Source of the DNA: CAZDUS01 sp044344495
GTDB taxonomy: Bacteria; Verrucomicrobiota; Kiritimatiellia; CAIKKV01; CAITUY01
Length of the DNA stretch: 6,552 bases
Assembly: GCA_044344495.1 (NCBI GenBank)
Contig: JBIJCW010000130.1
Span: forward strand, 1 to 6,552
Reading direction: 5' to 3'
The position numbers and the translations under genes are program-made. Below the pieces are notes generated by a model. The model did not search any database. It was not told the DNA's origin and worked only from the letters and a program-made list of their open reading frames with translations. This document shows, one piece after another, positions 1 through 5,870 of this stretch (the stretch's first letter is position 1; every line of letters starts with the position of its first letter).

Positions 1-2
1 AT

Positions 3-1082
3 GCCAATGAACTCTACCGTCTCCTCCACGAACTTCCCTGGGAAACCCTGATCCCTGTGGACGGTTACTTCACCGTAGCCTCCCACGTGGACACCCCCGC
101 CATCCGCGACAGCCGGTTCGCCAACGTCAAATGCAAGGACGCCATTGCCGACCGGTTCCGCGAGAAACTCGGCCGCCGCCCGGACTCGGGCAATGAACGG
201 TCCGGCGCCGTGGTTTTCCTGCATTGGGTCGGCGATCAGGCCACCATCTACCTCGACACCTCCGGCGAGTCCCTCTCCCGGCGCGGTTACCGCAAGATCC
301 CCTTGGAGGCCCCCATGCAGGAATCCCTCGCCGCCGCCGTGATTATGGCCACCGGATGGCGGGGAAGCGGTCATTTCATCAACCCCATGTGCGGCAGCGG
401 AACCCTGGCCATCGAAGCCGCCCTCCAGGCCCAGGGCCGCGCCCCGGGTCTTCTCCGTAGCCAGTACGGATTCCTCCATCTCAAGGATGCCGACAACACC
501 TTGTGGCAGCGCATCCGCTCGGAAACCCGCGCCCTGCCTAAACAGAAACTGGAGGGACGCATCATCGCCTCCGATAACCGCCCGGAAGCCATCGAAGCCG
601 CCCGCCAGAATGCACGCACCGCCGGCGTCGAGCAACTGATCGAATTCCAGGTCTGCGACTTCGCCGATACCCCCATCCCTCCGCTTTCCTCCACAACTTC
701 CGCTCCCCTCCGGGAAGAGGATCGGGACGAGGAACTTTGTCCTCCCGGCGTCATCATCCTCAACCCCCCCTACGGCGAACGCATGGGCGATGTCGCCGCG
801 CTGGAACCCCTCTACCGCCGCATCGGCGACTTCTTTAAACAACGATGCCAGGGTTACCGCGGCTACGTGTTCACCGGCAATCTGGATCTGGGAAAAATGA
901 CCGGCCTGCGCTCGTCACGAAAATTCCTCTTCTTCAGCGGCAACATCGAATGCCGCCTCCTCGGCTTTAAACTCTACGCCGGCTCCAAACGCCAATCCAA
1001 ACAACCAAGGGAGGGGGAGCCAGAGTTCGGAATTCAGGGTTCAGACACTACGACTCCACCCCACCTGAACCCCGAACCCTGA
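3..1082 (+). CDS. rlmL: THUMP-type 23S rRNA guanine-N2 methyltransferase, RlmL family (5' partial)
   Basis: This gene enters from the left edge; the frame is open from base 3, giving 359 visible residues. The first of them (ELYRLLHELPWE, then DGYFTVASHVDTPAIRDSRF and the KCKDAIADRF stretch) match the THUMP/linker region of RlmL-type enzymes, so the GTG at 57 is an internal codon and not the start. The catalytic fold follows: GESLSRRGYRK and APMQESLAA, SAM motif I NPMCGSG at about 381-401, and the NPPYGERMG motif IV at about 762-788, typical of enzymes that methylate an exocyclic amino group. Family members methylate guanine N2 in 23S rRNA using S-adenosylmethionine. No RlmK domain follows, so this is the short single-methyltransferase form, unlike the fused E. 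coli protein. A Pro/Ser/acidic-rich insert of about 25 residues precedes NPPY. Family similarity ends near FKLYAG (about 963-983); the last 30 or so residues are low-complexity and partly encoded by the heptad-repeat hairpin, which also supplies the TGA stop. The gene is followed after 8 bp by the rlmD-like gene. The exact substrate base is inferred. Confidence 0.88.
   Translation, partial: ANELYRLLHELPWETLIPVDGYFTVASHVDTPAIRDSRFANVKCKDAIADRFREKLGRRPDSGNERSGAVVFLHWVGDQATIYLDTSGESLSRRGYRKIPLEAPMQESLAAAVIMATGWRGSGHFINPMCGSGTLAIEAALQAQGRAPGLLRSQYGFLHLKDADNTLWQRIRSETRALPKQKLEGRIIASDNRPEAIEAARQNARTAGVEQLIEFQVCDFADTPIPPLSSTTSAPLREEDRDEELCPPGVIILNPPYGERMGDVAALEPLYRRIGDFFKQRCQGYRGYVFTGNLDLGKMTGLRSSRKFLFFSGNIECRLLGFKLYAGSKRQSKQPREGEPEFGIQGSDTTTPPHLNPEP
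1007..1019 (+). promoter_or_regulatory. Distant Shine-Dalgarno-like purine tract upstream of the rlmD-like gene
   Basis: The run AAGGGAGGGGGAG is the only strong Shine-Dalgarno-like stretch upstream of the ATG at 1091, but it lies 71 nt away, inside the non-conserved tail of rlmL. Between it and the start codon lies the inverted heptad element (1022-1087). If that element folded as a hairpin, about 5 unpaired nt would remain between this tract and the ATG. A role as ribosome-binding site is inference; it could simply be purine-rich coding sequence. Confidence 0.35.
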
Positions 1083-1087
1083 ACCCT
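1022..1087 (+). repeat. Inverted heptad-repeat element with hairpin potential at the rlmL/rlmD junction
   Basis: The left arm (1024-1044) consists of three degenerate heptads: AGTTCGG, AATTCAG, GGTTCAG. The right arm (1065-1087) consists of CTGAACC, CCGAACC, CTGAACC and a partial CT, that is, the reverse complement of the same unit. The 20-nt spacer is 1045-1064. Pairing 1037-1044 with 1065-1072 gives 8 uninterrupted base pairs. Continuing to 1022/1087 gives about 19 pairs, including one G-U, with 4 mismatches. A 9-nt perfect inverted match also exists between 1036-1044 and 1079-1087. The element encodes the end of rlmL and its TGA stop (1080-1082) and finishes 3 nt before the next ATG. There is no U-tract after it, so it does not look like an intrinsic terminator. 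Confidence 0.75.
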
Positions 1088-1090
1088 CCC

Positions 1091-2317
1091 ATGCTCCCTC
1101 TTCATATCGACCAAATCGCCTACGGCGGCCGCGGCATTGCCCGCCATGAAGGCAAAGTCTGTTTCATTCCCGGCGTTTTGCCCGGCGAAACCATCGAGGC
1201 GGAAATCACCAAGGACCGCGGTGACTTCTGTGAAGCCCGCGCGCTATCCGTCCTTGAACCGTCCCCCGCCCGAATCCACACCGCCTGCCCTCTCGCCCTG
1301 GCCGTTCCTGCCGGCAACCGCCGCCATCCCACCGCCAGTACTCCAACCTGCCCGGGCTGCTGCTACCAGCACATGACCTACGACGAAGAACTGCGCATCA
1401 AACACAGCCACCTCTGCTCCCTGTTGGAGCGCCAATCCCCCGGCGCCTCCGCTCGCTGCAATCCCGCCGTCGCCTCGCCACTCACCCTCGGCTACCGCAA
1501 CAAGATGGCCCTCCACGTCACCAAGGACCCCCAGGAAACGCGATTGGGCTATTTCATGGATGACAACACAACCATCGTGGATATCCCAGCCTGCCCGTTG
1601 GCCATGCACCCCCTGAACAACTGCCTCGCCGAACGCCGCGCCTCCACCTCATTCATGCATGGACTGCGCGATGGCATGACCATCACCTTCCGCTGGACCG
1701 AACGCGATGGTGCCGTCTGGTGGCGTGGCCGCGCGGCCGAAAATGATGTCTGGATGATGGAATCCTCCCCGATCGGTCCCTTGAGTGTGCCGCGCAACAG
1801 TTTCTACCAGACCAATCCTGCCGTCGCCGGCCTGCTCGTCAAGGAAGTCAGCCGCCTCCTTGCCAACGACCGTCCCGAACGGGTCGTGGATCTCTACTGC
1901 GGCGTCGGCATCTTCGCCCTTGTCGCCGCCCAACAGGGAGTGCCGAAAGTCTTCGGTCTGGATGTAGATGGCCCAGCCCTCAAGGCCGCCGACCATAATG
2001 GCAGGAAACTTGGGTTCTCGAACATCCAATGGATCGCCGGCAGTGCCAGTAAAACCTCCCTGGTCAATCTCGGCAAAACACCGGGCACCACCGTCATTGT
2101 CGACCCCCCGCGCACTGGCCTGGGTCGTGCCATGGTTCAGGAACTGATCAAACTGGCTCCGCAACGCATCCTCTACATCTCCTGCGCCGCCGACACCATG
2201 GCCCGTGATGCCGCCTGGCTCCTCGAATCCGGCTACTCCCTCCGCCAATCCCAAGTCTTCGACATGTTCCCCCGCACCCCCCACTTCGAATCCCTGACAG
2301 AACTGGTTGCGCCATAA
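1091..2317 (+). CDS. rlmD: TRAM/Fe-S RNA uracil-C5 methyltransferase, RlmD/RumA (TrmA superfamily)
   Basis: The product has 408 residues. Residues 1-60 form a TRAM domain (DQIAYGGRGIARHEGKVCFIPGVLPGE) that binds RNA. A cysteine cluster follows: C66, C87, C90 and C91, with a further Cys at 168, as expected for the [4Fe-4S] site of RlmD-type enzymes. The methyltransferase domain shows FYQTN (238-242), SAM motif I DLYCGVG (267-273), DPPRTG (338-343), the catalytic nucleophile C365 in YISCAADT, and the C-terminal DMFPRTPHFES with the general-base Glu at 400. Family enzymes make 5-methyluridine in RNA; RlmD acts on U1939 of 23S rRNA. The exact target (RlmD, RlmCD or TrmA-like) cannot be settled from sequence alone. 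Unusually, C66 and C87 are separated by 20 residues where E. coli RlmD has 5, owing to a Pro/Ala/Arg-rich insert. The ATG at 1091 begins right before the TRAM domain, 8 bp after the rlmL stop, with no Shine-Dalgarno motif close by. Confidence 0.9.
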   Translation: MLPLHIDQIAYGGRGIARHEGKVCFIPGVLPGETIEAEITKDRGDFCEARALSVLEPSPARIHTACPLALAVPAGNRRHPTASTPTCPGCCYQHMTYDEELRIKHSHLCSLLERQSPGASARCNPAVASPLTLGYRNKMALHVTKDPQETRLGYFMDDNTTIVDIPACPLAMHPLNNCLAERRASTSFMHGLRDGMTITFRWTERDGAVWWRGRAAENDVWMMESSPIGPLSVPRNSFYQTNPAVAGLLVKEVSRLLANDRPERVVDLYCGVGIFALVAAQQGVPKVFGLDVDGPALKAADHNGRKLGFSNIQWIAGSASKTSLVNLGKTPGTTVIVDPPRTGLGRAMVQELIKLAPQRILYISCAADTMARDAAWLLESGYSLRQSQVFDMFPRTPHFESLTELVAP

Positions 2318-2318
2318 C

Positions 2319-2333
2319 CGTCAACCTTTGACG
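2319..2333. other. Small perfect hairpin over the convergent gene ends
   Basis: CGTCAA, then CCT, then TTGACG forms a 6-bp perfect stem with a 3-nt loop. It overlaps the trpA stop codon and starts 2 nt after the rlmD-like stop at 2315-2317. Only 3 bp (2318-2320) separate the two convergent genes. The stem is short, not GC-rich and has no T-tract on either strand, so a role in transcription termination is doubtful. No better terminator candidate is visible between the two blocks. Confidence 0.3.
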
Positions 2334-3106
2334 CTTCCCCCCAGCGCCGCGCTTAACTCCCTGACCAGCGGCACCAGCCGCCCCTCGGCCGCCGCGGCCA
2401 CCATGGCGCTCCCAACCACGACGCCATCCGCATCCTCGGCCGCCACCTTGGCCTGACTCCCGTTGCTCACCCCAAACCCAGCCACCAACGGCAGCGCCGT
2501 GGCCTTGCGGAGCAATGCCAGATGCTCGGTCACTCCCGTCGCCACCGCCGCCCGTGCCCCTGTCACTCCCTTGACCATAATGTAATACACAAACCCGCGC
2601 GCCCCCTTGAGCACCTTGGCCATCCGCGCCGCATCCGTCGTCGGCGCAATCAGGGGAATAAAATCCAACCCGTACCGATCCAGATGCCCCCGCAATTCCC
2701 CTGATTCCTCAAACGGAAGATCCACCACCAGCAAAGCATCCACCCCCGCCTCCGACGCCTCCCGTGCCACGCGTTCATATCCGTGCACGAACAGCGGGTT
2801 CACATACCCGAACAGGACGATCGGCGCGTCATAGTCCTTGCGCAACCGCCGCACCAACTCAAGACTCTTCCCCAGGGTCATCCCGGCTGCCAAGGCCCGG
2901 CGCCCCGCCGCCTGAATCACCGGCCCGTCGGCCGTCGGATCCGAGAAGGGCACCCCCAACTCAAGAATATCCACGCCGTTATCCAGCGCCTCCCGACAGA
3001 TCGCCTCGGAGGCATCCAATGTGGGGTCACCCCCCACCAGAAATCCAACCAGCGCCTTCCGCCCTTCCGCCTTCACCCGTTGAAATCTCTTCTCAATCCT
3101 GCTCAT
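2321..3106 (-). CDS. trpA: Tryptophan synthase alpha subunit
   Basis: The product has 261 residues, normal for TrpA. The alpha subunit cleaves indole-3-glycerol phosphate to indole and glyceraldehyde-3-phosphate in the cytoplasm and passes indole through a tunnel to TrpB. The TIM-barrel signature is clear: ELGVPFSDPTADGP carries the catalytic Glu49 and Asp60, at the same positions as in E. coli. Next come FGYVNPLF (99-106), VVDLPFEES (127-135), the loop-6 region YYIMVKGVTGAR (174-185), and the phosphate-binding GFGVS (210-214) and GSA (232-234). The loop before GVTG reads IMVK, where many family members have a Ser; this is a mild variation. The ATG at 3106 is chosen because AGGAGAG lies 7 nt upstream and the protein then begins with the usual MSRIEKRF-type start; the frame is open upstream but only over trpB. 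It is the last gene of the trp run, 37 bp after trpB, and converges with the rlmD-like gene. Confidence 0.96.
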   Translation of the reverse strand: MSRIEKRFQRVKAEGRKALVGFLVGGDPTLDASEAICREALDNGVDILELGVPFSDPTADGPVIQAAGRRALAAGMTLGKSLELVRRLRKDYDAPIVLFGYVNPLFVHGYERVAREASEAGVDALLVVDLPFEESGELRGHLDRYGLDFIPLIAPTTDAARMAKVLKGARGFVYYIMVKGVTGARAAVATGVTEHLALLRKATALPLVAGFGVSNGSQAKVAAEDADGVVVGSAMVAAAAEGRLVPLVRELSAALGGSVKG

Positions 3107-3111
3107 CGTCT

Positions 3112-3118
3112 CTCTCCT
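3112..3118 (-). promoter_or_regulatory. Ribosome-binding site of trpA
   Basis: On the minus strand AGGAGAG precedes the trpA ATG, with 7 nt between GGAG and the start codon. This fixes the start at 3106. Here the heptad array (3129-3144) lies upstream of the motif, so spacing is undisturbed, unlike in trpC. Confidence 0.8.
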
Positions 3119-3128
3119 ATTCCCGCTA

Positions 3129-3144
3129 CTGAACCCTGAACCCT
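3129..3144 (-). repeat. Heptad array (GGTTCAG unit) between trpB and trpA
   Basis: The plus strand reads CTGAACCCTGAACCCT, two perfect 7-bp units plus two bases; in the gene sense this is the GGTTCAG unit. It begins at the last base of the trpB stop codon (TAA, 3144-3146) and occupies the trpB/trpA spacer upstream of the trpA ribosome-binding site. The unit is the same as in the element at 1024-1087 in the other gene block, which indicates a dispersed repeat family. Confidence 0.75.
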
Positions 3145-4361
3145 TATTCCCGACTACTCTTTGCATCATACTCCAGCACGCTCTCCAGATCCTTGTCGCC
3201 CCGCCCCGACAGACACACCACAACAACCCCGCCCTTCCCAACCTCCACCGCCCGCTTGCGTGCCTCCGCCAGCGCATGACTCGACTCCAGCGCCGGAATG
3301 ATCCCCTCCAGCAAGGCCAGCTCATGGAACGCCGCCACCGCTTCCTCATCCGTGATCGACGCGTAACTCGCCCGCTTCAAATCCGCCCAGTACGCATGCT
3401 CCGGCCCCACGCCCGGATAGTCCAACCCGGCACTGATGGAATGGGCGTTCAAAATCTGCCCTTCGTCATCCTGCAGGACATACGACTTGCTGCCATGCAG
3501 GATACCAACCCGCCCTGCGCCGATACTGGCCGCATGCATCCCCGTCGTCACCCCAAGCCCCGCCGCCTCAACCCCAACCAATCTGACCCCCGTATCCTCC
3601 AGGAACGGATAGAAGATCCCCGCCGCATTGCTCCCGCCGCCAACACAGGCGATCACCATGTCCGGCAGCCGCTTTTCCTGCTCAAGAATCTGCTCGCGGG
3701 CTTCCACCCCGATCACACTCTGGAAATCCCGGACCATCACCGGATACGGATGAGGCCCCGCCACCGTGCCAATCACATAGAACGTGGTATCCACGGCCGC
3801 CACCCACGCCCGCAACGCCTCACTCATCGCGTCCTTCAGCGTCTTCGTGCCGCTCGACACCGGCACCACCCGCGCCCCCAGCAACTTCATGCGTTTGACA
3901 TTCGGCGCCTGCCGGTGAATATCCTCCTCGCCCATGTACACGTCGCATTCCATCCCAAAACGCGCCGCCACCGTCGCCGTCGCCACCCCGTGCTGACCCG
4001 CCCCCGTCTCGGCCATCAACTTGCGCTTACCCATCCGGCGCGCCAGAATCGCCTGACCCAGTGTGTTGTTGATCTTGTGCGCCCCGGTATGATTCAGGTC
4101 CTCGCGCTTGAGATAGATCCTCGCCCCGCCAAACGCTTCCGTCAGTCGTGGCGCGAAGTACAACGGCGAAGGCCGCCCCACATAGTGCCTGAGCATGCCA
4201 CGGAATTCGGCATCGAAGGCCGGATCCGCTTTGGCTGCCGTATAGGCTTTCTCAACCTCGATCAATGCCGGCATCAGCGTCTCGGCCACATATCGCCCGC
4301 CAAACCCGTCGAAATGCCCTAAGGCATCCGGCACCGTTTTCATCACCTGTCGCTTCGTCAT
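3144..4361 (-). CDS. trpB: Tryptophan synthase beta subunit (TrpB1 type)
   Basis: The product has 405 residues, the usual length. This PLP enzyme condenses indole with L-serine to give tryptophan, in an alpha2-beta2 complex with TrpA. Visible motifs are FGGRYVAETLMPAL (20-33), GRPSPLY (62-68), KREDLNHTGAHKINN (85-99) with the PLP lysine at 96, AETGAGQHGVATAT (117-130) with the catalytic Glu118, GGGSNA (241-246) binding the PLP phosphate, and SGRGDKD (385-391) holding the pyridine nitrogen. The overall pattern is that of the TrpA-associated TrpB1 form and not stand-alone TrpB2. The ATG at 4361 is supported by GGAG 8 nt upstream and by the protein then starting a normal distance before the first conserved block. 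The frame stays open another 95 codons upstream, but that stretch overlaps trpF and does not resemble TrpB. It lies 52 bp downstream of trpF and 37 bp upstream of trpA. Confidence 0.97.
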   Translation of the reverse strand: MTKRQVMKTVPDALGHFDGFGGRYVAETLMPALIEVEKAYTAAKADPAFDAEFRGMLRHYVGRPSPLYFAPRLTEAFGGARIYLKREDLNHTGAHKINNTLGQAILARRMGKRKLMAETGAGQHGVATATVAARFGMECDVYMGEEDIHRQAPNVKRMKLLGARVVPVSSGTKTLKDAMSEALRAWVAAVDTTFYVIGTVAGPHPYPVMVRDFQSVIGVEAREQILEQEKRLPDMVIACVGGGSNAAGIFYPFLEDTGVRLVGVEAAGLGVTTGMHAASIGAGRVGILHGSKSYVLQDDEGQILNAHSISAGLDYPGVGPEHAYWADLKRASYASITDEEAVAAFHELALLEGIIPALESSHALAEARKRAVEVGKGGVVVVCLSGRGDKDLESVLEYDAKSSRE

Positions 4362-4366
4362 CTCAA

Positions 4367-4376
4367 CCTCTCCTCT
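4367..4376 (-). promoter_or_regulatory. Ribosome-binding site of trpB
   Basis: The minus strand reads AGAGGAGAGG, with 8 nt between the GGAG core (4370-4373) and the ATG at 4361. This decides the trpB start against the long upstream open frame that overlaps trpF. Confidence 0.82.
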
Positions 4377-4389
4377 GGATCCTATCCAT

Positions 4390-4401
4390 CCTGCCTGCCT
4401 G
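4390..4401 (-). repeat. CAGG tetranucleotide repeat, three copies, upstream of trpB
   Basis: The plus strand carries CCTG three times in a row (CAGG in the gene sense). It lies in the 52-bp trpF/trpB spacer between the heptad array (4408-4428) and the trpB ribosome-binding site. Three copies could be chance, but it stands next to a second simple repeat in a very short spacer. Confidence 0.45.
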
Positions 4402-4407
4402 TCAATC

Positions 4408-4428
4408 TTCCCATCAACCATTAACCAT
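4408..4428 (-). repeat. Heptad array (ATGGTTR unit) spanning the trpF stop
   Basis: In the gene sense three consecutive 7-mers are ATGGTTA (4428-4422), ATGGTTG (4421-4415) and ATGGGAA (4414-4408). The first two encode the last residues of TrpF (M-V-N-G) and, together with the A that opens the third unit, its TGA stop at 4416-4414. The unit is close to that of the array between trpC and trpF. Confidence 0.65.
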
Positions 4429-5055
4429 TTTTCCTTCACTCCCCCCGAATGCCACCCGCGCTGCCCGGATAAACTCCGCCACCTTGACCGGATCCTTGCG
4501 CCCGGGCGCCTGCTCCACGCCACTGGCCACATCAACCCCCAGTGGTCGCACCTTTGAAATCGCCTCAGCCACATTATCCGGCCCCCACCCGCCCGCCAAC
4601 AGGGCGGGATACCGCCGCGCCAACGCCCCCGCCGCCTCCCAGTCAATCTTCATGCCACTGCCACCATAACCCGGCGCCGCGGCGTCCATCACATAGCGCT
4701 CCGCCTGCCACACCGCCGGATCCGGCATCCACCGCCCGCCCTGCCAGCGCGCCGCCCGCCAACTGGCCACACCCCCCGGCGCCACGGTTCCCGCCGCCTC
4801 GTCGCCATGAAACTGCACCGCCCGCAACCTGCACTCCCGCACCAGTGCCTCCAGAAATGCAGACGTCTCGTTGACCACCACCGCCACCGCGGCAACCTCA
4901 CCCGGCAACCCCTGCAAAATCTCACGCAACTGCGACACCGTGATGCCCCGCGGCGATTGACGGTACAGGACAAACCCAAGACAGTCCGCCCCCTGCTCCA
5001 ATGCCCACCGGGCATCCGCCAGCGTCGTCAACCCGCATATCTTGATCACACCCAT
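4414..5055 (-). CDS. trpF: Phosphoribosylanthranilate isomerase
   Basis: The product has 213 residues, typical for a monofunctional TrpF. It isomerises N-(5-phosphoribosyl)anthranilate to CdRP, the step between TrpD and TrpC. The barrel motifs are in order: KICGLT (5-10) with the general base Cys7, GFVLYRQSPR (27-36), AVQFHGDE (79-86), VMDAAAPGYGGSG (122-134) with the general acid Asp124, LLAGGWGPDNV (152-162), and GVDVASGVEQAPGRKD (173-188) near the phosphate site. The ATG at 5055 puts the protein start 4 residues before KICGLT, as usual; a GTG two codons further upstream (5061) is possible. No Shine-Dalgarno motif is visible, because the 36-bp spacer after trpC is filled with ATG-led heptads. 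The last residues MVNG and the stop come from the next heptad array and are outside the conserved fold. Confidence 0.94.
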   Translation of the reverse strand: MGVIKICGLTTLADARWALEQGADCLGFVLYRQSPRGITVSQLREILQGLPGEVAAVAVVVNETSAFLEALVRECRLRAVQFHGDEAAGTVAPGGVASWRAARWQGGRWMPDPAVWQAERYVMDAAAPGYGGSGMKIDWEAAGALARRYPALLAGGWGPDNVAEAISKVRPLGVDVASGVEQAPGRKDPVKVAEFIRAARVAFGGSEGKMVNG

Positions 5056-5064
5056 ATTCACATT

Positions 5065-5106
5065 CCACCATCACACATTACCCATCAACCATTACCCATC
5101 AACCAT
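5065..5106 (-). repeat. Six-unit heptad array spanning the trpC stop and the trpF leader
   Basis: In the gene sense six consecutive 7-mers each begin with ATG: ATGGTTG, ATGGGTA, ATGGTTG, ATGGGTA, ATGTGTG, ATGGTGG. The first four form two perfect copies of a 14-mer (plus-strand TACCCATCAACCAT at 5079-5092 and 5093-5106); the last two are degenerate. The array encodes the final TrpC residues M-V-D-G and the TAA stop (5094-5092), then fills the spacer up to about 10 nt before the trpF ATG. Confidence 0.8.
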
Positions 5107-5868
5107 TCTCTTGAGCGCCATTCCCGGCGACCTCTGCCGCAACAGCGACTCCCCGATAAGGAACCCATCATATCCCGCCCGCTGCAACAACACGATATCA
5201 GCGCCCGTCTTGATCCCGCTTTCCGCGATGCAGATCCGGTCCTCCGGTATGGCCGCCACCAGTTCATGGGCTATGGCCAGATCCGTCTTGAGCGTCTTGA
5301 GGTTGCGGCTGTTGACCCCAATGATGGCCCCCTTGCACGACAGCGCCACTTCCAACTCCGTTCGCGTGTGGACTTCGACAATCGCCTCCAACCCCAGTTC
5401 CAAACTCTCCCGGTACAGCACCTCGCACCGTCCCGGCTCCAGCGCGGCCACGATCAACAACACCACATCCGCACCCCACGCCGCCGCCTCCGCCAACTGG
5501 TAGGGATCGCCCACAAAATCCTTGCGCAACACCGGAAGCGAAACCGCCTTCCGCACCGCCCGCAAATCCGCCGCGCTGCCCTGGAAATGATTCGGCTCCG
5601 TCAGCACGGAGATCCCCACGGCACCCGCCTTCTCATAGCCCTTGGCAATCCGCGCCGGAGCATACGTGGCCCGGAGCAACCCGGCGGACGGACTGGCCTT
5701 CTTAACCTCTGCCACGATCCGGGGCGTCGCAGTCTGCCGCAACCGATCCGCCAGGCTATGGTGTATCCGTTTCTCCGCCTCCCACAGCAAATCGTTCAGG
5801 GACACCTGGCTCTTCGCCAGCGCCACCGCCGCCCGCCGTTCCCGCATAATCTGTTTCAACACATCCAT
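5092..5868 (-). CDS. trpC: Indole-3-glycerol phosphate synthase
   Basis: The product has 258 residues, normal for a monofunctional enzyme; TrpF is a separate gene and not fused. It cyclises and decarboxylates CdRP to indole-3-glycerol phosphate. Active-site motifs are all present: AEVKKASPS (53-61) with Glu54 and catalytic Lys56, SVLTEPNHFQGS (87-98), VLRKDF (113-118) with Lys116, IVEVHTRTELE (163-173) with Glu165, GVNSRNLKT (184-192) with Asn186, AESGI (215-219) and GFLIGESLL (235-243). The ATG at 5868 gives a standard N-terminus (MDVLKQIMRER). The frame is open 13 codons further to a GTG at 5907, but that extension would overlap trpD and be built from repeat units. The spacer to trpD is 31 bp and holds AGGAGAG followed by three ACTACGG-type heptads, leaving 27 nt between GGAG and ATG. 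The C-terminal MVDG and the stop are repeat-derived. Confidence 0.96.
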   Translation of the reverse strand: MDVLKQIMRERRAAVALAKSQVSLNDLLWEAEKRIHHSLADRLRQTATPRIVAEVKKASPSAGLLRATYAPARIAKGYEKAGAVGISVLTEPNHFQGSAADLRAVRKAVSLPVLRKDFVGDPYQLAEAAAWGADVVLLIVAALEPGRCEVLYRESLELGLEAIVEVHTRTELEVALSCKGAIIGVNSRNLKTLKTDLAIAHELVAAIPEDRICIAESGIKTGADIVLLQRAGYDGFLIGESLLRQRSPGMALKRMVDG

Positions 5869-5870
5869 AA

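Noticed and set aside
57..59. GTG as start of the RlmL-family gene
   Set aside because: The frame continues upstream to the window edge with conserved THUMP-region residues (ELYRLLHELPWE), so the gene starts outside the window.
1022..1087. Intrinsic terminator after rlmL
   Set aside because: The hairpin has a 20-nt loop and mismatches, lies largely inside the coding region and is not followed by a T-tract; the next gene starts 4 nt later.
3107..3349. 81-codon N-terminal extension of trpA
   Set aside because: It overlaps the trpB 3' end and has no TrpA similarity; the ATG at 3106 has AGGAGAG at good spacing.
3276..4322. Long plus-strand open frame opposite trpB
   Set aside because: It is an Arg/His/Pro-rich shadow of a GC-rich gene. 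TrpB on the other strand has all family motifs, and no recognisable domain appears in this frame.
4362..4646. 95-codon N-terminal extension of trpB
   Set aside because: It overlaps trpF, its translation (Arg/Trp-rich) does not match TrpB, and the ATG at 4361 has a well-placed ribosome-binding site.
5065..5106. CRISPR array
   Set aside because: The units are 7 or 14 bp, directly adjacent and without spacers; no cas genes are present.
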